Source of the DNA: JBATBW01 sp049662565
GTDB taxonomy: Bacteria; Bacillota_I; Bacilli_A; Erysipelotrichales; Erysipelotrichaceae
DNA: 12,999 bases
Reading direction: 5' to 3'
NCBI GenBank assembly: GCA_049662565.1
Contig: JBATBW010000098.1
Span: forward strand, 1-12,999
Position 1 is the stretch's first letter, and every line of letters begins with the position of its first letter. The translations under genes were made by a program, and so were the position numbers. A model generated the notes under the pieces. The model was not told the origin of the DNA and did no database searches. It saw only the letters and a list, made by a program, of their open reading frames with translations. Positions 7,106-12,999 of this stretch are shown piece after piece.

Positions 7106-7417
7106 ATGATGGATAAAGAAAAGAGTTTAAAGGACTTAGATATTGAAAATTTTGATTCATTAAACATTGAGTCAGTAGAATTAGATAAACCAGAAATCGA
7201 TGATCGAATTTTTGATTTAGCTAAAGAACAATTGAAACCAGCTAAACATCTTGAAATTAAGAATGAATATTATTACGACAATTTATATAATCGTCGTAGA
7301 ATAAGTGATAACAAAAAAGTAATGAGTAATAATCATAGGCGCGAATATTTTTTTATATATTTATTTGGGGCATTTGTTTTTATATTGGTTATTTATTTAT
7401 TAATTGTTATATCTTAG
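7106..7417 (+). CDS. Small tail-anchored membrane protein, unknown function
   Basis: A 103-residue protein that I do not recognise. The first ~45 residues are acidic and helical-looking. A basic, polar stretch follows (NRRRISDNKKVMSNNHRRE, 62-80). One strong hydrophobic segment at about 82-102 runs to within one residue of the C-terminus (IS). The positive charges before it predict the N-terminal ~80 residues in the cytoplasm, with the protein held by a C-terminal tail anchor. Two adjacent ATG codons (7106 and 7109) are possible starts; neither has a Shine-Dalgarno site, because the terminator-like hairpin occupies the upstream region. Codon use resembles the neighbouring genes, and the frame is clean. 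Its place between bactofilin and glyS suggests, without proof, a partner of the bactofilin. Confidence 0.7.
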   Translation: MMDKEKSLKDLDIENFDSLNIESVELDKPEIDDRIFDLAKEQLKPAKHLEIKNEYYYDNLYNRRRISDNKKVMSNNHRREYFFIYLFGAFVFILVIYLLIVIS

Positions 7418-7420
7418 CAG

Positions 7421-7449
7421 TTTAATTTTTATGTCGGTTATAGTATAAT
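7421..7449 (+). promoter_or_regulatory. Predicted sigma-A promoter of the glyS-dnaG-rpoD-trmK operon
   Basis: A perfect -10 TATAAT (7444-7449) has a weak -35 TTTAAT (7421-7426) 17 nt upstream. The start would fall near 7456, immediately before the ribosome site, leaving a leader of only about 14 nt. The whole gap between the small membrane protein and glyS (7418-7469) is 52 nt, too short for a T-box riboswitch. Confidence 0.55.
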
Positions 7450-7457
7450 ATTATGAA

Positions 7458-7464
7458 GTGGAGG
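7458..7464 (+). promoter_or_regulatory. Ribosome-binding site that decides the glyS start
   Basis: GTGGAGG ends 5 nt before ATG 7470. The GTG at 7458 is in frame and could be misread as a start, but it belongs to the ribosome site, so ATG 7470 is preferred. Confidence 0.7.
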
Positions 7465-7469
7465 ATTAT

Positions 7470-8846
7470 ATGAAAAATAAAGATTTCGAAAAAATTGTTA
7501 CTCATTTAAAGACTAGTGGATTTGTTTATCAAGGTTCACAAATTTATGGTGGGCTATCTAATACTTGGGACTATGGTCCATTAGGTATTGAATTAAAAAA
7601 TAATATTAAGAAGGCTTGGTGGAAGAAATTTATTCAAGCTTTGCCTAATAATGTTGGTATTCAAAGCGCTATATTGATGAATCCTAAAGTATGGGAAGCT
7701 AGTGGACATGTGGGTGGTTTTTCTGATCCTTTAATGGATTGTAAGAATTGCAAGACTCGTCATCGTGCTGATAAATTAATTGAAGATTTTACTAATCAAG
7801 AAGTTAATTGTGGTGAAATGAGCAATCAAGAAATGATGGCTTTTATTAAAGAACATAAAATAGCTTGTCCTGATTGTGGTAGTCATGACTTTACGGATAT
7901 TCGTCAATTTAATTTGATGTTTAAGACTTTCCAAGGGGTTACAGAAGATAGTAAAAATACTATTTATTTAAGACCGGAAACAGCTCAAGGGATGTTTGTT
8001 AATTTTAAAAATGTTCAAAGAACAATGAGAAAGAAATTGCCTTTTGGTATTGGTCAAATTGGCAAATCTTTTAGAAATGAAATTACTCCTGGTAACTTTA
8101 TTTTCCGTACTCGAGAATTTGAACAAATGGAATTGGAATTTTTTACTAACCCTAGTGAAGATTTACAATGGTACCAATTCTATAAAGAATATTGTATGAA
8201 GTTTTTAACTAACTTAGGGGTTAGTAGTGATAATTTGCGTTATCGTGATCATGATGATAAAGAGTTGTCGCATTATTCTAAAGCGACTGTCGATATTGAA
8301 TATTTATTCCCATTTGGTTGGGGTGAAATTTGGGGTATAGCTTGTCGTAGTGATTATGATTTAAGACAACATCAAGATCATTCAAAAGAAAATTTGGAAT
8401 ATTTAGATCCAATGACTAATGAAAAATTCTTGCCATATTGTATTGAGCCAAGTGTTGGTGTTGAACGTTTAATTTTAACATTTGTTAATGATGCTTATGA
8501 TGAAGAAGTTTTAAATGAAAAAGATACAAGAATTGTTATGCATTTGCATCCGGCATTAGCTCCTTATAAAGCTTGCGTTATGCCTTTAAGCAAACAATTA
8601 AGTGAAAAAGCCTTAGAGGTATATTCTTCTTTAGCGGATGATTTTATGGTTGATTATGATGAAGCGGGTTCAATTGGTAAACGTTACCGTCGTCAAGATG
8701 CGATTGGTACTTATTACTGTATAACTTTTGATTTCGATAGTTTAGAAGATAATTGTGTTACAGTTCGTAATCGGGATACTATGGAACAAGAAAGAGTTGA
8801 AATTAGTCGTTTACATGATTATATTTCTGCATCATTAAAATATTAA
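7470..8846 (+). CDS. glyS: Glycyl-tRNA synthetase, single-chain alpha2 type (class II)
   Basis: From ATG 7470, 458 residues, as expected for the dimeric eukaryotic-like enzyme (also called GlyQS) and not the alpha2beta2 GlyQ/GlyS pair. Visible in order: WDYGPLGIELKNNI (33-46); a Cys4 zinc site C91, C94, C133, C136 (CKNC and CPDC); RPETAQG (168-174); class II motif 2, FRNEI with FRTREFEQMELEFF (201-225); motif 3, EPSVGVERLIL (326-336); and an anticodon-binding domain from about 358 (LHPALAPYKACVMPL). Known role: charges tRNA-Gly with glycine in the cytosol. It is the first gene of a run with dnaG (2-nt gap), rpoD and trmK. The AT-rich leader is too short for a T-box, which regulates many Firmicutes glyS genes. 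Confidence 0.96.
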   Translation: MKNKDFEKIVTHLKTSGFVYQGSQIYGGLSNTWDYGPLGIELKNNIKKAWWKKFIQALPNNVGIQSAILMNPKVWEASGHVGGFSDPLMDCKNCKTRHRADKLIEDFTNQEVNCGEMSNQEMMAFIKEHKIACPDCGSHDFTDIRQFNLMFKTFQGVTEDSKNTIYLRPETAQGMFVNFKNVQRTMRKKLPFGIGQIGKSFRNEITPGNFIFRTREFEQMELEFFTNPSEDLQWYQFYKEYCMKFLTNLGVSSDNLRYRDHDDKELSHYSKATVDIEYLFPFGWGEIWGIACRSDYDLRQHQDHSKENLEYLDPMTNEKFLPYCIEPSVGVERLILTFVNDAYDEEVLNEKDTRIVMHLHPALAPYKACVMPLSKQLSEKALEVYSSLADDFMVDYDEAGSIGKRYRRQDAIGTYYCITFDFDSLEDNCVTVRNRDTMEQERVEISRLHDYISASLKY

Positions 8847-8848
8847 TC

Positions 8849-10588
8849 ATGGGTAGAATTGACAACAAGGTAATTAATGATATATTAAATCAATGTGATA
8901 TCGTAAGTGTGATATCACATTATTTGCCCGTTGTTAAGGCAGGGAGTAACTATAAGTGTGTTTGTCCTTTTCATGATGATCATGATCCTTCAATGGTTAT
9001 TTCTCCAACAAAACAGATATTTAGTTGTTTTGTTTGTAAGACTAGTGGTAATGCATTGACCTTTGTGACTAAATATTTAAAAGTTAGTGTGCCGAAAGCT
9101 TTGAATGAATTGATTGAGATATGTAATTTAGATATTTCTTTATTTAATGACAATCAAGTAAGTGAAGTTAATACTAAATTTATAGATTTGTATAAGTTGT
9201 TTGATGAAGCATTAAACTATATGCAATATGAGCTTAAGTCTTTAGATAATCAAAAGTATTACCAATACTTAATTGATCGTGGTATTACTGATGACTTAAT
9301 TAAAAAATTTAAGATTGGTTTTAATCCTAATAAAAATGGCTTGACTACTTTTTTAGAACGTAAAAAATATGATTTAGATGATGCAGTTAAAGTTAACTTG
9401 TTAGGATATAATCAAAGCTATTTTGATATTTATGCTAATCGGATAGTTTTTCCAATATTTGATCAAGTTGGACATCCGATTGGAATAACTGCGCGTAGTT
9501 TAGATAGTGATCAGGCAAAATATATTAATACTAGTAGTACCGTTTTGTATAATAAATCAGATGTCGTTTATAATTATCATATAGCGAAAGAAAGTTATAA
9601 AACGGAAAATCGGGTTATTGTGGTTGAAGGAGTAATGGATGTTATTGCCTTTAGCAAAGTAGGGATTAATTGTGTTGTTGCTACTTTAGGAACAGCTTGT
9701 ACTAAAAAACAATTACAGTTGATTCGTAGTATTTCTAGTAATATTTGTTTTTGTTATGATCCGGATACAGCGGGGCAATTGGCATCTTATAAGGCAGGTC
9801 AATTGGCGCAACAGTTAGGTTTTGATATTAAAATAATTGATAACAAGACTAATTATGATCCAGATGAAATTATTAAAAATTTATCGGCTCAAGAGTTAGT
9901 ATTGATTAGTAATAAAACTTTATTATGGAGTGAATTTGTTTTTAATTATTTGCAGAACAAATATGATTTAACTAATTTTAGTCAAAAGAAAGATTTCGCG
10001 AGTGAATTTTATCAAGAAATAGTTAAGGAAAAAGATGAACAAATTCGTCAGTATTTTATTAAAAGATTAAATGAAATAACTGGTTTCGAATTTGAAAATA
10101 AGAAAGTTGTAGATATTAAACGATTTAATAGTCATCATATTGAATATTTTACTGATGGATTAATTAAAGCACAAAGTTTGATTATTAGTTGTATGTTAAA
10201 TAATGTGCAAAACATTGAAATATATAAAGAACAATTAGGTTTTTTGCCTAGTGAAGACTATAATCGATTAGCGTTACAAATTATTAAAACTTATAATGAT
10301 AATTTAGATGTTTCTAGTGCTATTTTATTTAATTATTTAAGTGATGATCTTCAACAATTACTCGCACGCATTGTTGCGGAAAATTTGGATAATCAAATTG
10401 TTAGGGAAGAATCTTTTATGTTAGGTTGTATCCGAAAAGTAAATGTGGAGATGTTAAATCGAGAATTAAAGAATCTAGATAATGATATTATGAATATTTA
10501 TGACGATAACTTGAAATTAGAATTATCGCAAAAAAGATATCAAATTATTAGAAAGATAAATGATATGATGAAAAAGGAGATAAAGTGA
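8849..10588 (+). CDS. dnaG: DNA primase DnaG
   Basis: A 579-residue protein, slightly short of the Bacillus enzyme. The N-terminal zinc-binding domain has C39, H42, C60 and C63 (CPFH and CFVC). The RNA-polymerase core follows, with NRIVFPIFDQVG (197-208) and KYINTSST. The TOPRIM fold has VVEGVMDV (E260), the ATLGTA turn and DPDTAG (D304, D306; the usual form is DGDxAG). The last ~200 residues, poorly conserved, are expected to bind the DnaB helicase. Known role: synthesises RNA primers for lagging-strand replication at the fork. ATG 8849 is 2 nt after the glyS stop, and no Shine-Dalgarno site is seen, so translation probably depends on glyS ribosomes. The TGA stop overlaps the rpoD start by one base. 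Confidence 0.95.
   Translation: MGRIDNKVINDILNQCDIVSVISHYLPVVKAGSNYKCVCPFHDDHDPSMVISPTKQIFSCFVCKTSGNALTFVTKYLKVSVPKALNELIEICNLDISLFNDNQVSEVNTKFIDLYKLFDEALNYMQYELKSLDNQKYYQYLIDRGITDDLIKKFKIGFNPNKNGLTTFLERKKYDLDDAVKVNLLGYNQSYFDIYANRIVFPIFDQVGHPIGITARSLDSDQAKYINTSSTVLYNKSDVVYNYHIAKESYKTENRVIVVEGVMDVIAFSKVGINCVVATLGTACTKKQLQLIRSISSNICFCYDPDTAGQLASYKAGQLAQQLGFDIKIIDNKTNYDPDEIIKNLSAQELVLISNKTLLWSEFVFNYLQNKYDLTNFSQKKDFASEFYQEIVKEKDEQIRQYFIKRLNEITGFEFENKKVVDIKRFNSHHIEYFTDGLIKAQSLIISCMLNNVQNIEIYKEQLGFLPSEDYNRLALQIIKTYNDNLDVSSAILFNYLSDDLQQLLARIVAENLDNQIVREESFMLGCIRKVNVEMLNRELKNLDNDIMNIYDDNLKLELSQKRYQIIRKINDMMKKEIK
10574..10579 (+). promoter_or_regulatory. Ribosome-binding site of rpoD within the end of dnaG
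   Basis: AAGGAG lies 8 nt before ATG 10588 and 5 nt before an in-frame GTG at 10585. Both spacings work, but ATG is the stronger start and makes the TGATG stop/start overlap seen elsewhere in this operon. Confidence 0.6.
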
Positions 10589-11751
10589 TGAACGAACTGA
10601 TGAAATTAGAGGATATCCGCAAAGTATTAAAAGACAAGTATGACAAAACTAGTATTTTAACGGAAGATGAAGTATTGAAAGCATTTGATCATTTAGATTT
10701 AAGTGATGATGAATTTCAAGAGCTTGTTGCATGGTTTACGGATAATGGTGTCATTTTTAGTGAAGATGTAATCATTGATGTTGATGCGGTGGCAGATGTT
10801 GAAGAAGATATTGATATCTTAGATGCGGATGTTATTGTAGAAGATGAAGAGGAAGAAGAGGAAGAAGAAAAGGATTATTCTTACTTACAAACTTCATCAT
10901 CAAATAGTCGTTATGCAAAGATTAATGATCCAGTAAAAATGTATTTAAAAGAAATCGGTCAAGTACCACTTTTATCAATCGCTGAAGAATTAGAAATTGC
11001 TAAAAGAATAGAAGAAAAAGATGACGAAGCGCGAGATATGTTAATTTCTGCAAATTTACGTCTAGTGGTTTCTATTGCGAAAAAATATGTTGGTCGTGGT
11101 ATGGCTTTGTTGGACTTAATTCAAGAAGGTAATTTAGGTTTAGTTAAAGCAGTAGAAAAATTTGATTATCGTAAAGGATTTAAATTTTCAACTTATGCAA
11201 CTTGGTGGATTCGACAAGCAATAACTAGAGCGATTGCTGATCAAGCAAGAACAATTAGAATTCCCGTACATATGGTAGAAACAATTAATAAACTTACTAG
11301 AGTGCAAAGACAATTAGTTCAAGATTTAGGTCGTGATCCTAGCGCTGAAGAAATTGCGGAAAAAATGGAAAATATCACGGCAGAAAAAGTTCGTGAAATC
11401 CAAAAGATTGCATTAGAACCGGTGTCGCTTGAAACACCAATTGGTGAAGAAGAAGATTCACGTTTGGTCGATTTTGTGGAAGATAAAGATGTTTTATCGC
11501 CTGGTGATTATGCTTATAATCAATTATTAAAAGAAGAAATTGAAAAAGTTTTAGGGACGCTAACTGAACGTGAAGAAAAAGTTTTAAAACTTCGTTTTGG
11601 TTTAATTGATGGTAAAACTCATACATTAGAAGAAGTTGGAAGAGAATTTAAGGTCACTCGTGAAAGAATTCGTCAAATTGAGGGTAAAGCTTTAAGAAAG
11701 TTAAAACGACCTAATCGTAGTAAGCATTTAAAGGATTTCATGGAAAAATAA
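10588..11751 (+). CDS. rpoD: Primary (housekeeping) sigma factor RpoD/SigA
   Basis: From ATG 10588, 387 residues, a little longer than Bacillus SigA. A region 1.1-like helical module is at about 25-58, followed by a highly acidic linker (about 65-95, with an eight-glutamate run). Region 1.2 begins DPVKMYLKEIGQVPLL (114-129). Region 2 has ANLRLVVSIAKKYVGRG and DLIQEGNLGLVKAVEKFD, then the -10-recognising FKFSTYATWWIRQAITRAI (198-216). Region 3 follows, and region 4.2 HTLEEVGREFKVTRERIRQI (345-364) is the -35-reading helix-turn-helix. Known role: directs RNA polymerase to housekeeping promoters such as those predicted at 6419 and 7421. Linkage to dnaG is the classic macromolecular-synthesis arrangement. 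An alternative GTG start at 10585 adds one residue. Confidence 0.97.
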   Translation: MNELMKLEDIRKVLKDKYDKTSILTEDEVLKAFDHLDLSDDEFQELVAWFTDNGVIFSEDVIIDVDAVADVEEDIDILDADVIVEDEEEEEEEEKDYSYLQTSSSNSRYAKINDPVKMYLKEIGQVPLLSIAEELEIAKRIEEKDDEARDMLISANLRLVVSIAKKYVGRGMALLDLIQEGNLGLVKAVEKFDYRKGFKFSTYATWWIRQAITRAIADQARTIRIPVHMVETINKLTRVQRQLVQDLGRDPSAEEIAEKMENITAEKVREIQKIALEPVSLETPIGEEEDSRLVDFVEDKDVLSPGDYAYNQLLKEEIEKVLGTLTEREEKVLKLRFGLIDGKTHTLEEVGREFKVTRERIRQIEGKALRKLKRPNRSKHLKDFMEK

Positions 11752-12401
11752 TGATATTAAGTAAACGTTTGTTGACAATTGCTAGTTTAATCAAACCTCA
11801 TAGTATTGTGGGGGATGTTGGATGTGATCATGCAAAGTTATTGATTTATTTAGTTCAAAATAATTTGATTGAAAAAGGCTACGCCTTAGATATTGCGCAG
11901 GGCCCTTTAAATCAGGCAATCAGTAATATTCAAAGTGAAAATTTAAGTGAGAAGATTATCCCAATTTTGAGTGATGGTTTAGATAAATGTCCTAGTGATG
12001 TTAATTGTATTGTCATTGCGGGTATGGGATATGATACAATTAAGTCTATTTTACTTAATAATCAATTTGTAACTGATCAATTAATCATTCAGTGTAACAG
12101 CAAGGTCTATGAGTTAAGAAGTTTGCTTAGTCAACTTAATTATCGCATTATTGATGAAATAATGGTTAATGAAGGCAAACATTATTATCAAATGATTGTT
12201 TGTGATATGACTAAAAATGGCAACTATAATGAGGATGAACTTTATTTTGGTCCAATATTACTTAAAAAAAGGGATGGTATTTTTCTTAAATATTATCAAA
12301 ATCAATTAGCGGTTTTGTTGAATATTCAAAAAACTTATAAAGATGATGAAATTAATCGACAAATAAAAAACATTCAATCGATGTTGAATGTTTCTAAATA
12401 A
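11751..12401 (+). CDS. trmK: tRNA (adenine22-N1)-methyltransferase TrmK
   Basis: A 216-residue protein, slightly shorter than the Bacillus enzyme. It begins LSKRLLTIASLI, typical of the TrmK/YqfN family. The Rossmann S-adenosylmethionine site is DVGCDHAKL (22-30); the family usually reads DxGSDHAYL. ALDIAQGPLNQA (45-56), SDGL (74-77) and the catalytic-region IAGMG (89-93) follow. IIQCNS (112-117) stands where relatives usually have LQPN. The C-terminal ~50 residues fit the coiled helical arm of the family. Known role: N1-methylation of A22 in the D-loop of tRNA-Ser and others. It starts at a TAATG overlap with rpoD, with only a distant AAGGAT as ribosome site. Its last 28 nt overlap the convergent ispH gene, and its 3' codons hold the probable ispH terminator. 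Confidence 0.92.
   Translation: MILSKRLLTIASLIKPHSIVGDVGCDHAKLLIYLVQNNLIEKGYALDIAQGPLNQAISNIQSENLSEKIIPILSDGLDKCPSDVNCIVIAGMGYDTIKSILLNNQFVTDQLIIQCNSKVYELRSLLSQLNYRIIDEIMVNEGKHYYQMIVCDMTKNGNYNEDELYFGPILLKKRDGIFLKYYQNQLAVLLNIQKTYKDDEINRQIKNIQSMLNVSK
12365..12393 (-). terminator. Probable intrinsic terminator of ispH, inside trmK codons
   Basis: On the minus strand, AAACATTCAA (12393-12384) pairs perfectly with TTGAATGTTT (12377-12368) around the loop CATCGA. Six T residues (12370-12365) follow from the end of the stem, then ATTT. The ispH TGA stop (12376-12374) is inside the stem. On the plus strand the same bases are the trmK codons just before its stop. Confidence 0.7.
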
Positions 12402-12999
12402 GTTATTACATTATCAGTTATATTAGTAGGAGTTGAAGCTGCCGAAGAGATGGCAGCTTTTTTACATCCTTTAAGTAAAGATGTGTCGATATCTTTATCA
12501 TCATTTATCAGATATGTAGGAATATTGATACTGTTACCAATTTCTACTAATTTATTGGCGTTATTGCTTTTTTTATCGCCGACAATAAAAAGGATGTCGA
12601 TATTCTGGTTTTGAAGTTTTAGTATCGCTTCCTGTCTTAAACGGGTTGCTTGACATATTTCTTCAATTATTACTAAATTATTGATTTTGTTTTTGGCATA
12701 TTCGATAAGATTGTAGATGGTTTTTATATTCATTGTCGTTTGACAAGTGCAGACTGTTTTTTTATGGGGATCCAATTTTTTTAAATCATCATAAGTTTCG
12801 TAAAGAATAATATTATTGGGATCTATTTCAATTATCCCATTGGCTTCAGGATGATTTTTTTGCCCAATATATAGTATTTGATAACCTTCATCTAGGTATT
12901 CTTGTACGTAATTTTGGGATTGGAGAACATACTTACATGTTGCATTGACAATAATTAGGTTCTTTTGTTGGGCCTTTTTAATTATTTGGGGGCTTACAC
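12374..12999 (-). CDS. ispH: 4-hydroxy-3-methylbut-2-enyl diphosphate reductase IspH, C-terminal part (5' end outside window)
   Basis: The minus-strand frame is open from the right window edge to TGA at 12376-12374, giving about 208 codons; roughly the first 80-100 residues are missing. It begins VSPQIIKKAQQ, then NATCKYV (second Fe-S cysteine, usual form DATCPxV), NHPEANG (the family's GHPEVxG with catalytic His and Glu), CQTT, EICQATRLRQEA (third Fe-S cysteine), GDKKSNNANKL (usual SKNSSNSxRL) and SAASTP (usual GASTP). Known role: a 4Fe-4S enzyme that makes IPP and DMAPP in the last step of the MEP pathway. A TTG at 12775 is internal and not the start. The gene is convergent with trmK, overlaps it by 28 nt, and carries the likely trmK terminator within its coding strand pair. 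Confidence 0.92.
   Translation of the reverse strand, partial: VSPQIIKKAQQKNLIIVNATCKYVLQSQNYVQEYLDEGYQILYIGQKNHPEANGIIEIDPNNIILYETYDDLKKLDPHKKTVCTCQTTMNIKTIYNLIEYAKNKINNLVIIEEICQATRLRQEAILKLQNQNIDILFIVGDKKSNNANKLVEIGNSINIPTYLINDDKDIDTSLLKGCKKAAISSAASTPTNITDNVITYLETFNID
12436..12463 (+). terminator. Intrinsic terminator of the glyS-dnaG-rpoD-trmK operon, inside ispH
   Basis: A perfect 8-bp GC-rich stem, AAGCTGCC (12436-12443) and GGCAGCTT (12452-12459), with an 8-nt loop is followed by a T run (12458-12463). It starts 35 nt after the trmK stop, is the only GC-rich hairpin near it and has the right polarity for the plus strand. It lies entirely within the ispH coding region, where its two arms encode Ala-Ala pairs. 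Confidence 0.85.

Noticed and set aside
7418..7469. T-box riboswitch upstream of glyS
   Set aside because: The gap is 52 nt and lacks the T-box core; there is no space for the specifier stem and antiterminator.
10847..10870. GAA/GAG purine tract as a programmed frameshift or mobile repeat
   Set aside because: The frame is continuous through it into conserved sigma regions, it encodes a normal acidic linker, and no copies are seen elsewhere in the window.
11375..11626. Antisense open frame of 83 codons opposite rpoD
   Set aside because: It overlaps the conserved regions 3 and 4 of the sigma factor and has no supporting signals.
1..12999. Use of UGA as tryptophan (Mycoplasma-type code)
   Set aside because: rsmE, dnaG and ispH end at TGA exactly where the families end, and Trp positions in glyS and rpoD are TGG.
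1..12999. CRISPR array, insertion sequence, integrase, tRNA or rRNA gene
   Set aside because: No direct-repeat/spacer pattern, terminal inverted repeats, transposase-like frame or tRNA cloverleaf was found, and gaps between genes are at most 80 nt.

Overview
The window is very AT-rich, densely packed and almost entirely coding. It reads as a low-GC Firmicutes/Bacilli-type chromosome, plausibly an uncultured or Erysipelotrichia/RF39-like lineage. Supporting signs are a Bacillus-like SMC-ScpA-ScpB condensin system, a RluB/RsmE/MtaB/TrmK set of Bacillus type, the single-chain (alpha2) glycyl-tRNA synthetase, purine-rich AGGAGG-like ribosome sites and a SigA-type RpoD. TGA acts as a stop codon (rsmE, dnaG, ispH) and tryptophan is encoded by TGG, so the Mycoplasma code is not used. 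A MurE ligase suggests a walled cell, and IspH indicates the MEP isoprenoid pathway. The species cannot be fixed from this sequence.

Region 1 (1-6415, + strand) is a tightly linked run of eight genes: the 3' end of a pyrimidine-nucleoside phosphorylase, scpA, scpB, rluB, rsmE, mtaB, a murE-like ligase and deoC. Junctions are overlaps of 1-11 nt or gaps of at most 8 nt, several of them TAATG stop/start fusions, so it is probably one operon. It mixes nucleoside catabolism (phosphorylase at one end, deoxyribose-phosphate aldolase at the other), chromosome segregation, rRNA/tRNA modification and cell-wall synthesis.

Region 2 (6416-7469, + strand) has its own promoter with an extended -10, a bactofilin (a polymer-forming cytoskeletal protein), a strong hairpin that begins in the bactofilin stop codon, and a small unrecognised tail-anchored membrane protein with no visible ribosome-binding site. 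A second promoter then lies directly in front of glyS.

Region 3 (7470-12401, + strand) is glyS-dnaG-rpoD-trmK, a macromolecular-synthesis operon whose order is familiar from Bacillus, with junctions of -1 to +2 nt.

Region 4 (12374-12999, - strand) is the C-terminal part of ispH, convergent with trmK. The two reading frames overlap by 28 nt. Each gene's apparent intrinsic terminator lies inside the other gene's coding sequence, which is the most unusual DNA-level structure in the window. I see no mobile elements, CRISPR arrays, tRNA or rRNA genes, and no gene-free stretch longer than 80 bases.
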